A DNA stretch of 64,000 bases. Origin: Sutcliffiella cohnii (GTDB taxonomy: Bacteria > Bacillota > Bacilli > Bacillales > Bacillaceae_I). The translations under genes were made by a program, and so were the position numbers. The notes beneath the pieces were generated by a model that was not told where the DNA came from, made no database searches, and worked only from the letters and a program-made list of their open reading frames with translations. This document shows positions 34,890 through 43,617 of this stretch, in pieces; positions within the stretch are counted from its first letter, which is position 1; the number at the start of each line of letters is the position of its first letter. Location of the stretch: positions 2,038,501 to 2,102,500 of the forward strand of contig NZ_CP018866.1 of assembly GCF_002250055.1 (NCBI RefSeq), read 5' to 3'.

Positions 34890-36017
34890 ATGAATATTAA
34901 AGTAATGACTGCTAAAGATGTTACAAAAAAAGTTATAAATAAGGAACAGTTGTTTATATTAGACGTTAGAAATGTTAATGATTTTGAAGAATGGAAAATA
35001 GAAGGGGAAAACTTTAATTATTTAAATATACCTTACTTTGATCTATTAGATGGAGTGGAAGAAATTGTCGATAAACTTCCTACAAACATGGATGTTTTAG
35101 TTGTATGTGCTAAAGAAGGGTCTTCTGTTATGGTAGCAGAAATGTTAGCTGAAAAAGAATTTTCCGTATATTATTTAGAAGGTGGAATGAAAGCTTGGAG
35201 TGAGTATTTAGAACCGGTTAAAGTTGGAGATTTAAACGGAGGGGGAGAATTATACCAATTTGTCCGAATTGGTAAAGGTTGTTTGTCATACATGGTAATT
35301 TCTAATGAAGAAGCAGCAATTATTGATCCTACGAGAATGATTGAACGCTATATATCGCTTGTGGAAGAAAAAGGCGTTAAAATATCGCATGTATTTGACA
35401 CCCACTTACATGCCGATCACATATCTGGAGGAAGAAGAATTGCCGAAATATCAGGGGCTCAATATTGGTTACCGCCGAAAGATGCTACGGACGTAACTTT
35501 TAATTACAACGCTTTAGAAGGTGGTAACGAAGTAAAAATCGGTAATTCTACGATAAATATTCATGCATTATACTCACCGGGACATACAATTGGTTCAACA
35601 TCATTTATTATTGATGAGAAATATTTATTATCAGGAGATATTTTATTCATCGATTCTATTGGGAGACCTGACTTAGCGGGTTTGGCCGAAGATTGGGTTT
35701 CAGATTTAAGAGAAAGCTTATACGTTCGATACCGTGAGTTATCCGAGGAATTAATTGTTCTTCCAGCTCACTTCATGATGATTGAAGAGCTAAATGAGGA
35801 TGGAACTGTTGCAGCAAAATTAGGTACTTTATTTGCTAAAAATCACGGTCTAAATATTGAAGATGAACAAGAGTTTAGAAAAATTGTAACTGAAAACCTA
35901 CCACCGCAACCGAATGCATACCAAGAAATTCGCGAAACGAACATGGGGAAAATAAACCCGGATGTAGAACAGCAACGTGAAATGGAAATTGGTCCAAACC
36001 GCTGTGCTGTTAGATAA
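34890..36017 (+). CDS. rhodanese-persulfide dioxygenase fusion (YrkH-like)
   Basis: A 375-residue protein with an N-terminal rhodanese domain (1-110, active Cys73 in VVCAKEGSS) and a C-terminal metallo-beta-lactamase domain ([11 protein letters not shown], His172/His174/Asp176/His177) of the ETHE1 persulfide dioxygenase kind. It probably oxidises thiol persulfide to sulfite and may pass it on as thiosulfate. Domain order is the reverse of S. aureus CstB and like B. subtilis YrkH. ATG 34890 has GGGGG upstream; a TTG at 34884 is too close to it. A terminator follows. Confidence 0.85.
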   Translation: MNIKVMTAKDVTKKVINKEQLFILDVRNVNDFEEWKIEGENFNYLNIPYFDLLDGVEEIVDKLPTNMDVLVVCAKEGSSVMVAEMLAEKEFSVYYLEGGMKAWSEYLEPVKVGDLNGGGELYQFVRIGKGCLSYMVISNEEAAIIDPTRMIERYISLVEEKGVKISHVFDTHLHADHISGGRRIAEISGAQYWLPPKDATDVTFNYNALEGGNEVKIGNSTINIHALYSPGHTIGSTSFIIDEKYLLSGDILFIDSIGRPDLAGLAEDWVSDLRESLYVRYRELSEELIVLPAHFMMIEELNEDGTVAAKLGTLFAKNHGLNIEDEQEFRKIVTENLPPQPNAYQEIRETNMGKINPDVEQQREMEIGPNRCAVR

Positions 36018-36033
36018 TGAAAAATATATTACG

Positions 36034-36073
36034 GAAGAAGACTGAAGGGAATGAAATCCTTCAGTCTTCTTTT
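36034..36073 (+). terminator. terminator after the persulfide dioxygenase gene
   Basis: GAAGAAGACTGAAGG / CCTTCAGTCTTCTT stem with a 9-base loop, then TTTATA. Confidence 0.85.
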
Positions 36074-36229
36074 ATACTTCTAAAATTAATCCAAATTATA
36101 ACTTCCATAAACTTGTGGGATTGTATGTATTGATTATGAAATGGAGGGGACATTATACATTGTGTCATATGGATGCATACTTAATAGGTGGTTGATTATA
36201 TGAGTTTACATTCGATTAGGAGGATGGTA

Positions 36230-36739
36230 ATGGGTATTTTAAATGGAAATCCAAAAGATGAACCTTTACACTACGGTGAAGTATATGGTTTGTGGACGAA
36301 TTTATTAGTAGCAAAATCTGCTATAGTGGCTCACCAAACGTTATTTAATCATACGGGTGATGAAGATTTACGAAAACTATTAGAAAATGTTATGGATAAT
36401 ACGAAACAAGAAGTGGAGCAAATGGAAGGTATTTTAAAGGAAAATGAAGTTCCTTTACCACCAAGCCCACCTGAAAGACCAACAGCTAATTTAGAAGATA
36501 TACCTGTTGGTGCAAGGTTTAACGATCCAGAAATTGCGGCTAGCCTTGGAGCAGACATAGCTGCTGGCCTTATAGCTTGTAGTAAACAAATGGGTCAAGG
36601 TATCCGAGAAGACGTAATAGCAATGTTCGGACAATTTCACATGCAAAAAGCAGCACTTGGTGGAAAACTATTAAAAATGCAAAAAGAAAAGGGTTGGTTA
36701 ATTCCTCCACCGCTTCATATTAATAAAGTGGAGAAATAA
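36230..36739 (+). CDS. DUF3231 family ferritin-like protein
   Basis: A 169-residue helical protein. EPLHYGEVYGLWTNLLVAKSAI, the Pro-rich LPLPPSPPERP linker and the four-helix content fit DUF3231, a family frequent in spore formers and related to the coat protein CotF. Usual members have two such domains; this one has a single domain. ATG 36230 follows TTAGGAGG; earlier in-frame starts lie before or on that site. Function unknown. Confidence 0.75.
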   Translation: MGILNGNPKDEPLHYGEVYGLWTNLLVAKSAIVAHQTLFNHTGDEDLRKLLENVMDNTKQEVEQMEGILKENEVPLPPSPPERPTANLEDIPVGARFNDPEIAASLGADIAAGLIACSKQMGQGIREDVIAMFGQFHMQKAALGGKLLKMQKEKGWLIPPPLHINKVEK

Positions 36740-36844
36740 TAGGTAAAATGTCTTACTGACTGTTATTCAGTAGGACATTTTCTTTTTTTGAATAATTCTG
36801 TCTGTCTTTATATAACATAATGGAAAAATGTAAAGGAGATATTT

Positions 36845-37300
36845 ATGAGTACTGTAAAAAATCGTAACATTTTGTCTGGAATATTATTTGGTCTTGGGCT
36901 AGTTGCGTTTATTGATGAAACTATATTTCACCAGTTATTACATTGGCATCATTTTTATGATAAATCAACAACAAATGTAGGGTTAATATCAGACGGGTGG
37001 TTTCATGCATTTAGTTGGTTTGCGACTATTGGTGGCTTGTTTTTGTTTGCTGATTTAAGACGTAAAAATGAATTGTCAATGATTAAATGGATTGCTAGTG
37101 TTTTAATTGGTGGCGGCGCATTTCAATTATATGATGGTATTATTCAACATAAATTAATGAGAATCCATCAAATTAGATATGTAGAAAATGTATTCATCTA
37201 TGATTTTGTTTGGAATATTATTGCCATTTTAATGTTAGTTGCTGGTTTATATTTGTTATTTCGAAGTGGCAATACGAAAAATGAAAAGGTAGTATATTAA
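36845..37300 (+). CDS. DUF2243 family membrane protein
   Basis: A 151-residue protein with four predicted helices. The motifs GFGLGxxxFIDxxxxHQLLHWHH (here around residues 15-37) and GGGAFQLYDGIIQHKLMRIHQIR, rich in His and Asp in the membrane region, are those of DUF2243. It overlaps the next gene, a CtaG-like protein, by one base. DUF2243 and CtaG-like genes are often neighbours, so a role linked to copper or heme-copper oxidase assembly is inferred. Confidence 0.85.
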   Translation: MSTVKNRNILSGILFGLGLVAFIDETIFHQLLHWHHFYDKSTTNVGLISDGWFHAFSWFATIGGLFLFADLRRKNELSMIKWIASVLIGGGAFQLYDGIIQHKLMRIHQIRYVENVFIYDFVWNIIAILMLVAGLYLLFRSGNTKNEKVVY

Positions 37301-38103
37301 TGTACAACCTATGTGGGACAATGATCGATAATGCTGAAGTTTTTTTACCTTCTCTTCTTTTAAGTACACCGTTCAGTATTCTATTAATTTTATACTGTTT
37401 TGGAGTATTTCTTTCAAACCGAAAATATAGCAATTGGCCAATATACAAAAGTATTCTCTGTATTGTAGGATGTTTTATTGCTATTGTATCTGTTTCCAAA
37501 CCGTTGACGGAACTTTCTCATTATAATTTTACATTTCATATGCTAATACATCTTTTGTTAGGGATGTTAGCACCACTATTAATCGCTTTATCTACTCCAA
37601 TGACTTTATTATTTAGAGTTTTACATGTTCATCAATCTAGGAAATTAACTAGAGTATTACGAACTATGCCTTTTCAATTAATTGTACATCCAATAATAAC
37701 AACTTTATTAAATATAGGAGGATTATGGATTTTATATATGACAAAACTGTTTGAATGGATGCATTCTAATCCATTCATTTATATCGCGATTCATTTTCAT
37801 GTTTTTTTAGCGGGGTATGTATTTGTTGTTTCTATAATATATGTAGAACCAGTTTTTCATCGCTATAGTTTTATATTTCGCACTTCTATTTTTATAGTTG
37901 CGCTAGCTGCTCATGGTATATTAACAAAAATCATTTATTCAAAACCGCCAATAGGTGTTCCTTTATATGAAGCAGAGCGAGGCGCACAATTAATGTATTA
38001 TGGAGGCGATTTTATCGAAGCTATTCTTATTGTTATACTTTTTGCACAATGGTATAAAGCATGTAGGCCAAAACAGTCGGAAAGTTTAATGACCGGAGAA
38101 TAG
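37300..38103 (+). CDS. CtaG-like cytochrome c oxidase assembly membrane protein
   Basis: A 267-residue protein with about seven membrane helices and conserved His residues (SHYNFTFHMLIHLLLGMLAPLLIALSTPMTL; HFHVFLAGYVF; RGAQLMYYGGDFIEA) typical of the Caa3_CtaG family. Members are needed to assemble caa3-type oxidase in B. subtilis, probably by copper delivery. Its ATG overlaps the stop of the DUF2243 gene. Its last codon overlaps the start of a repeat element. Confidence 0.82.
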   Translation: MYNLCGTMIDNAEVFLPSLLLSTPFSILLILYCFGVFLSNRKYSNWPIYKSILCIVGCFIAIVSVSKPLTELSHYNFTFHMLIHLLLGMLAPLLIALSTPMTLLFRVLHVHQSRKLTRVLRTMPFQLIVHPIITTLLNIGGLWILYMTKLFEWMHSNPFIYIAIHFHVFLAGYVFVVSIIYVEPVFHRYSFIFRTSIFIVALAAHGILTKIIYSKPPIGVPLYEAERGAQLMYYGGDFIEAILIVILFAQWYKACRPKQSESLMTGE

Positions 38104-38236
38104 GTCCGGCTCAAACTTCACCTTTCCTCCGTACGATAAGTCATCATCGACTCACTGACGTTCGCCGTGATTCCTTTATCTCCTGCGGAAAGGCTCCAGT
38201 TTGATTGGACCTAAACGAGCCGCCTCCGCTTTTCTA
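38101..38236. repeat. A-type intergenic repeat, complete copy
   Basis: A stretch with higher GC that folds over its whole length: GGTCC/GGACC (38103-38107 with 38207-38211), TCAAACT/AGTTTGA (38111-38117 with 38198-38204), CCTTTCC/GGAAAGG (38121-38127 with 38187-38193), GATAA/TTATC (38135-38139 with 38176-38180), and TCAC/GTGA near the tip. It ends in CGCTTTTC. The A element inside 9181-9317 has the same fold with compensatory changes. It lies between the CtaG-like gene and mrfA. Confidence 0.88.
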
Positions 38237-38321
38237 GTAATTTTTTCTTTTTTGGTTGTTTCTCTTTACTAGGAGAACGTTTATTCGTAAAATGGAGGGA
38301 GAATGAAGGAGTGTGTGGGAG

Positions 38322-40592
38322 ATGTTTAAAAAGAAATCTGTAACAGACATTATTGATTGGATGAGGAGTGAGGAGCATATTGCTTCTAACATCGTTCATT
38401 GGGAGACGATCCCTGAAAAGTTAGGAGCTACGTTACCATTTCCCTCAAATGTTGACACTAGATTAGTAGAGGCATTGAAAACGAGAGGAATTAAATCTTT
38501 ATATACACATCAACATGCTGCATTTGATGCTGCGGTCCACCAACAGAACTTTGTAGCTGTCACACCAACTGCATCTGGGAAAACACTTTGTTATAATTTA
38601 CCTGTATTACAAAAAATATTAGAAAATAAAGAAAGCAGAGCTTTATACTTATTTCCTACAAAAGCACTAGCACAGGATCAAAAAAGTGAAATCAATGATA
38701 TTATTTCTGAACTTGGTGTACCGATTAATAGTTATACATATGATGGTGATACTGCTCCAAATATTCGTCAACGTGTTCGCAAGGCAGGTCATATCGTTAT
38801 TACAAATCCAGATATGCTTCACTCGGGAATACTCCCTCATCATACGAAATGGGTCTCACTATTCGAAAACTTACAATATATTGTAATCGATGAACTGCAT
38901 ACATATAGAGGTGTGTTTGGTAGTCATGTAGCAAACGTAATTCGTCGATTAAAACGAATATGCAAATTTTACGGTAGCAACCCAATATTTATATGTACAT
39001 CGGCAACAATAGCAAACCCAAAAGAATTAGCGGAGCATTTAATAGGGGAAAATTTCAACCTAATTAATAATAATGGATCTCCATCAAGTAAAAAGCATAT
39101 CGTTTTTTACAACCCTCCTATTGTCAATAAACCTCTGAACATAAGAAGAAGTGCAACTCTAGAAGTACGAAAACTAGCGAGTGAATTTTTGAAACAAAAA
39201 ATACAAACAATTGTTTTTGCGAAGAGTAGAGTACGGGTTGAAATACTATTAACATATTTACAAGAGTTAGTGAAGGGTCAATTAGGTAAAAAAGCAATTA
39301 CGGGTTATAGAGGTGGATATTTACCTACACAAAGACGAGAAATTGAAAAAGGACTTCGTAATGGAGATATATACGGAGTTGTAAGTACGAATGCATTAGA
39401 GCTTGGTGTGGACATAGGACAGCTTCAAGTATGTATTATGACAGGGTACCCTGGAACGATAGCAAGTGCTTGGCAACAAGCAGGTCGAGCTGGGAGGAGA
39501 CAAGGAGAAGCTGTTATCGTAATGGTGGCCAGCTCTAATCCTTTAGACCAATATATTATTCAAAACCCGGATTATTTCTTAAAAAGTAATCCAGAATCTG
39601 CAAGAATTAACCCGGACAACTTAATTATTCTAGTTGATCATATTAAATGTGCTGCATATGAACTCCCTTTTAAAGAAGGAGAAACGTTTGATGGTGTTGA
39701 GCTAGATGACATATTAGAATATTTAACAGAAGAAAGAGTTCTTCATGAAAATAGTGGTAAGTGGTATTGGATGAATGATGCATTTCCAGCCCATAATATA
39801 AGTCTTCGTTCAGCTTCACAAGAAAATGTCATCATTATTGATCAAACAGAAGCGCCTGCAAATAAAGTAATAGGCGAAATGGACCGTTTCAGTGCAATGA
39901 CTTTATTACATGATGAAGCAATTTACCTTCATCAAGGAATTCAGTTTCAAGTAGAAAAATTAGACTGGGAAGAAAAAAAAGCGTTTGTACGTGAAGTAAA
40001 TGTTGATTATTTTACAGATGCTAATCTGGCTGTTCAACTCGATGTGTTAGAAGTAGATAAAGAAAGACGAACTTCCAATTGCCTTATTTCATTTGGGGAT
40101 GTTTCTGTTAAAGCGATGGCAACAATTTTTAAAAAGATAAAATTTGAAACTCATGAAAATATCGGGTCAGGACCTATTCACTTACCAGAAGAAGAATTAC
40201 ATACAACAGCAACATGGATTCAACTGCAGGATGCTGCTGTATCTTCTTTCGGTCAAGATGAATTGGAAAAGGCGCTTGTAGGATTGTCACACGGCCTTAG
40301 ACATGTGGCCCCGCTATTGCTAATGTGTGAACCTTCTGACTTACATGTTGTACCACAAGTTAAATCAACACATGATGAAAAGCCAGTAATTTATTTGTAT
40401 GATCGTTATCCAGGTGGAGTAGGGTTAAGTGACAAAGCTTATTCTCATTTAGAGGAATTTATTCAATCTTGTCTAAAATTAATTACTAAATGCCCTTGTA
40501 ATTCAGGCTGTCCTTCTTGTGTTGGAAACGATGAAGGGGCAGAAAATACTAAAGAATTAGTAGTTACTTTAATACGCACTATTTTAAAGTGA
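38322..40592 (+). CDS. mrfA: DNA repair helicase MrfA (YprA)
   Basis: A 756-residue superfamily 2 helicase. Walker A is TPTASGKT, the DExH box is IVIDELHTYRG, and the conserved STNALELGVDIG and QAGRAGRR motifs complete the motor. The C-terminal DUF1998 region ends in a four-cysteine site, CPCNSGCPSC. The protein is highly similar to B. subtilis YprA/MrfA, which acts with MrfB on mitomycin C damage. ATG 38322 is preferred (MFKKKSVTDII aligns with family starts); AAGGAG is 10 bases away. mrfB follows after 10 bases. Confidence 0.95.
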   Translation: MFKKKSVTDIIDWMRSEEHIASNIVHWETIPEKLGATLPFPSNVDTRLVEALKTRGIKSLYTHQHAAFDAAVHQQNFVAVTPTASGKTLCYNLPVLQKILENKESRALYLFPTKALAQDQKSEINDIISELGVPINSYTYDGDTAPNIRQRVRKAGHIVITNPDMLHSGILPHHTKWVSLFENLQYIVIDELHTYRGVFGSHVANVIRRLKRICKFYGSNPIFICTSATIANPKELAEHLIGENFNLINNNGSPSSKKHIVFYNPPIVNKPLNIRRSATLEVRKLASEFLKQKIQTIVFAKSRVRVEILLTYLQELVKGQLGKKAITGYRGGYLPTQRREIEKGLRNGDIYGVVSTNALELGVDIGQLQVCIMTGYPGTIASAWQQAGRAGRRQGEAVIVMVASSNPLDQYIIQNPDYFLKSNPESARINPDNLIILVDHIKCAAYELPFKEGETFDGVELDDILEYLTEERVLHENSGKWYWMNDAFPAHNISLRSASQENVIIIDQTEAPANKVIGEMDRFSAMTLLHDEAIYLHQGIQFQVEKLDWEEKKAFVREVNVDYFTDANLAVQLDVLEVDKERRTSNCLISFGDVSVKAMATIFKKIKFETHENIGSGPIHLPEEELHTTATWIQLQDAAVSSFGQDELEKALVGLSHGLRHVAPLLLMCEPSDLHVVPQVKSTHDEKPVIYLYDRYPGGVGLSDKAYSHLEEFIQSCLKLITKCPCNSGCPSCVGNDEGAENTKELVVTLIRTILK

Positions 40593-40602
40593 GTGAGAAA
40601 AT

Positions 40603-41832
40603 ATGAAACTAAAAAATAAACTAAATAGATTAAAAAAACATATGAGCCATGAACCAGTAAGTAATGAGCAGAAAGGTGTTCAATCGAAAGAGAGAATCGA
40701 TGATGAATATTTACAAGAGTGGCTTCAATATGATACGAAACCATATTTTTACGAGAATGAATACTGTCTAATTCGAGAAGTACAATATTCACTAAATTTT
40801 AAACACGGTTTATACAGTTTAGGTGAACTTAAAAATGTAGTTGAAAAATGGAATAATAGTAATATTGAACATCCTTTATCTAGTAAAGGTCATCAAACAA
40901 GTGATTTGTTTTTTTTCGACACCGAAACAACTGGCTTAAGTGGAGGTGCAGGAACTACTATTTTTTTACTAGGATATGCAAGAGTATATGATGATAAAGT
41001 AGTAGTAAGGCAACATATATTACCTAGTCCAGGAAACGAAATCGCCTTATATGAAAGTTTTTTAAAAAACGTCGATTATACTACGCTAGTAACATACAAC
41101 GGTAAAGCGTTTGATTGGCCACAGGTAAAAACGAGACATACTTTAATAAAAGAACACGTGCCAAAACTACCGTCTTTCGGACATTTTGATCTACTTCATG
41201 CAGCAAGACGTTTTTGGAAAAAAGAGATGGATTCTGTTCGGCTTTCATTAGTAGAGAAAGAAAAGCTTCAAATCCATCGTGAAGGTGACACACCGGGCTT
41301 TTTAGCACCGATGATTTATTTTGATTTTGTTGAATCGAAAAATCCTGAAGGAATGAAAGGGATATTAAAGCATAACGAATGGGATGTGTTAACGTTAATA
41401 ACGTTGTACATTCATTTATCGAAACTCCTGTTAAAAGAAGAAATGCCAACTACAGAAAATGAACGATACGAAGTAGGACGTTGGTTTGACTTTTTAGGAG
41501 AAGATGAAGTAGCTGTTGAGAGGTATGAGCTATTGGTAAACGAATCTTGGAAGGCCGCTTATAACCTTGGTAAATTGAAGAAGAAAATGAAACGAAACGA
41601 AGAGGCAGAACAACATTTTCTTCAAGCGTATCATGCAAATGATAATAACGAAAAATATCTAGCAGGGATAGAACTTGCCAAATTATATGAGCATCAGTTT
41701 AAAGCATATGAAAAAGCTCTTTTCTATACAGAAAAATCGTATACATTTTATCGTAATTCAAATAATAAAAGTTTAAAAGAAGTGAATTTTGTAAAGCGGT
41801 TGGAGAGGTTATATAAAAAAATAGAAAAATAA
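40603..41832 (+). CDS. mrfB: exonuclease MrfB (YprB)
   Basis: A 409-residue protein with a DEDD-type RNase H-fold exonuclease domain (DLFFFDTETTGLSGGAG, Asp and Glu being metal ligands; later FGHFDLLHAARRFW and HNEWDVLTL) and a C-terminal TPR-like helical region (about 300-400). It is the nuclease partner of MrfA in Bacillus repair of mitomycin C lesions. The two genes form an operon. Confidence 0.92.
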   Translation: MKLKNKLNRLKKHMSHEPVSNEQKGVQSKERIDDEYLQEWLQYDTKPYFYENEYCLIREVQYSLNFKHGLYSLGELKNVVEKWNNSNIEHPLSSKGHQTSDLFFFDTETTGLSGGAGTTIFLLGYARVYDDKVVVRQHILPSPGNEIALYESFLKNVDYTTLVTYNGKAFDWPQVKTRHTLIKEHVPKLPSFGHFDLLHAARRFWKKEMDSVRLSLVEKEKLQIHREGDTPGFLAPMIYFDFVESKNPEGMKGILKHNEWDVLTLITLYIHLSKLLLKEEMPTTENERYEVGRWFDFLGEDEVAVERYELLVNESWKAAYNLGKLKKKMKRNEEAEQHFLQAYHANDNNEKYLAGIELAKLYEHQFKAYEKALFYTEKSYTFYRNSNNKSLKEVNFVKRLERLYKKIEK

Positions 41833-41923
41833 ATTTACCAATTTTTCCTTCATTGTCATCTTTTAATAATGGATGTAAAATAAGTTTTGTACTATTCATC
41901 TTAGAGCAATGGAGAGAAGTTTC

Positions 41924-42019
41924 GTGTCTAGATTTATTTTGTGCATGTTTTTTATTATGATTTTCTTAACCCTTTTCGTACTAACTAATATTAAAGATAG
42001 TATTTATACGATTCTTTAG
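41924..42019 (+). CDS. possible 31-residue single-helix membrane peptide
   Basis: GTG start 4 bases or so behind GGAGAGAAG. The peptide is one hydrophobic helix (ILCMFFIMIFLTLFVLT) flanked by Arg and by NIKDS. There is no recognised family. It lies in the 300-base gap between mrfB and cotD, outside any other frame. Small membrane peptides are common in sporulating cells, but this could also be chance. Confidence 0.4.
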   Translation: MSRFILCMFFIMIFLTLFVLTNIKDSIYTIL

Positions 42020-42055
42020 TAGGCATTCGTATAATATGTTAAAAATAGGTGTCTG

Positions 42056-42091
42056 TACTAGTACATGTATACCAGTCTTTTCATAGGTTGT
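42056..42091 (+). promoter_or_regulatory. possible sigma-K promoter of cotD
   Basis: AC, 17 bases, CATAGGTTG about 45 bases before the cotD start, matching AC-N16/17-CATANNNT. cotD is a known late mother-cell gene in B. subtilis, which supports the call. Confidence 0.5.
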
Positions 42092-42133
42092 TAATGTAAA
42101 GAGAAAAACAAGAATTGAAAGGAGACTGTAAGT

Positions 42134-42478
42134 ATGCATCACTGCAGACCAAATGTAATGGCACCTATCGTTCATCCAACTAAATGCTGTGTGAAAAATT
42201 TACACTCAACAACGGAAGTACCTCATATTCATCCATCACATACAACATATGTGAACAACCAACACTTCCAGCATAAACATTATTATCCTCATACGGATTC
42301 TATGGTAGACTCTGTTTCACATCAACATTTTAATTGTGGACCTGGAGGACCTGGAATGGCTCCGATGGGACCAGGAATGGGAGGCCCAGGGGCAATGGGT
42401 CCAGGAATGGGACCAGGTATGGCAGGACCGGGAGCAATGGGTCCAGGTATGGGTCCAGGCTACGGTTTCGGTAGATAA
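42134..42478 (+). CDS. cotD: spore coat protein CotD
   Basis: A 114-residue inner-coat protein. The first 68 residues are rich in His, Cys and Pro (MHHCRPNVMAPIVHPTKCCV), as in CotD of other Bacilli. The C-terminal 45 residues are made of GPGM/GPGAM repeats, a collagen-like tail that is longer than in B. subtilis. AAAGGAG lies before ATG. The place between mrfB and ypsA is conserved. The repeat region also opens a second forward frame, which is a shadow. Confidence 0.92.
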   Translation: MHHCRPNVMAPIVHPTKCCVKNLHSTTEVPHIHPSHTTYVNNQHFQHKHYYPHTDSMVDSVSHQHFNCGPGGPGMAPMGPGMGGPGAMGPGMGPGMAGPGAMGPGMGPGYGFGR

Positions 42479-42493
42479 TTCAATAACTAATAA

Positions 42494-42526
42494 AAAGAGA
42501 ACTGGTATATCGCCAGTTCTTTTTTA
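42494..42526 (+). terminator. terminator after cotD
   Basis: AAGAGAACTGG / CCAGTTCTTTTTT hairpin with a 7-base loop. Confidence 0.85.
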
Positions 42527-42616
42527 TATTATCTACAAAAATTATGGTAAAATAAATACCATTATAAATTCTAAAATTTTAGGACAAGGAATATACATAA
42601 TTTTGGAGAGAATACA

Positions 42617-43183
42617 ATGAAAGTCATGACGTTAACAGGGTATAAATCACACGAGCTACAAATTTTTAAAAACGACGATCCTCCTGCATTAATAATTAAA
42701 GCTGCAATCCGAAAAAAAATTGTTGAATTATTAGAGGAAGGTAACGATCTAGAATGGATATTAATTAGTGGCCAACTAGGTGTAGAGCTTTGGGGAGCAG
42801 AAGTTGTGTACGAACTTCAAGAATATTATCCACAATTAAAAGTTGCAGTTATAACACCATTTTTAGGACAAGAAGAAAAATGGAGTGAAGCTAATAAGGA
42901 ATACTATGAATTTATTTTATCTCAAGCCGATTTTATTGATTCTGTTTCGAGAAAAAAATATGAGAGCCCCGCGCAATTTAAGCAAAAAAACTTATTTTTC
43001 ATTAATAAAGCCAATTGTCTACTAGCTGTTTATGATGATGAACGGCCGGGTAATACAAAATTTATATTAGAAATTGCAAAAACAAAGGCAGAAAAACAAC
43101 ATTTCCCGATTTATACAATTGATTTTTATGAATTACAAGTATTAATGGAAGAAATAAGTTATAATCAAAATAGTGATTGGTAA
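42617..43183 (+). CDS. ypsA: YpsA, SLOG-family protein
   Basis: A 188-residue protein of the SLOG/Rossmann type. The N-terminal [11 protein letters not shown], the glycine-rich [17 protein letters not shown] and the [13 protein letters not shown] segment are those of YpsA. In B. subtilis and S. aureus YpsA affects cell division, and its gene is next to gpsB, as here (76 bases apart). It may bind a nucleotide-like ligand; the ligand is unknown. Confidence 0.93.
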   Translation: MKVMTLTGYKSHELQIFKNDDPPALIIKAAIRKKIVELLEEGNDLEWILISGQLGVELWGAEVVYELQEYYPQLKVAVITPFLGQEEKWSEANKEYYEFILSQADFIDSVSRKKYESPAQFKQKNLFFINKANCLLAVYDDERPGNTKFILEIAKTKAEKQHFPIYTIDFYELQVLMEEISYNQNSDW

Positions 43184-43259
43184 CAAAAGAAATTGACAAG
43201 ATGGACTTTTTTTGAAAGAATATAGTAGAGAAAATGTGCATGTTACTGAGGTGAATATA

Positions 43260-43559
43260 ATGCTATCAGATAAAATAAAATTGACGGCAAAAGAAATATT
43301 GGAAAAAGAATTTAAAGCAGGAATGCGTGGTTATAAACCAGAAGAAGTGGACAAATTTTTAGATACAATAATAAAAGACTATGAAACATTTTATTATGAG
43401 TATGAATTACTTCAACAAGAAAATGCGAAACTTAAAAAACAGCTAGAGGAATCTAGCAAAAAACCTGCTACAAGTTCTGCAGGATCTACTAATTTTGATA
43501 TTTTGCGAAGACTTTCTAATTTAGAGAAACATGTGTTCGGAAGTAAATTATACGACTGA
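43260..43559 (+). CDS. gpsB: cell division protein GpsB
   Basis: A 99-residue DivIVA-like coiled-coil protein that shuttles PBP1 between side wall and septum. The N-terminal membrane-binding domain ([29 protein letters not shown]) and the C-terminal [21 protein letters not shown] are nearly identical to B. subtilis. ATG 43260 has GAGGTG upstream; an ORF extension of 16 codons is not family-like. Its client ponA is in the same window. Confidence 0.96.
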   Translation: MLSDKIKLTAKEILEKEFKAGMRGYKPEEVDKFLDTIIKDYETFYYEYELLQQENAKLKKQLEESSKKPATSSAGSTNFDILRRLSNLEKHVFGSKLYD

Positions 43560-43574
43560 ACCAAAATTTTACAG

Positions 43575-43603
43575 TTGATTCTGTTGTTTAAAATTGATAT
43601 ACT
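43575..43603 (+). promoter_or_regulatory. rnpB promoter
   Basis: TTGATT (43575-43580), 17 bases, TATACT (43598-43603). The expected transcription start, near 43611, is just before the conserved RNase P RNA sequence. Confidence 0.75.
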
Positions 43604-43617
43604 ATCCTTTGTTGACA

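Noticed and set aside
42336..42620. Forward frame of 94 codons over the end of cotD
   Set aside because: Second frame of the GPGM-coding repeats; composition (WVQEWDQV-like repeats) is an artefact.
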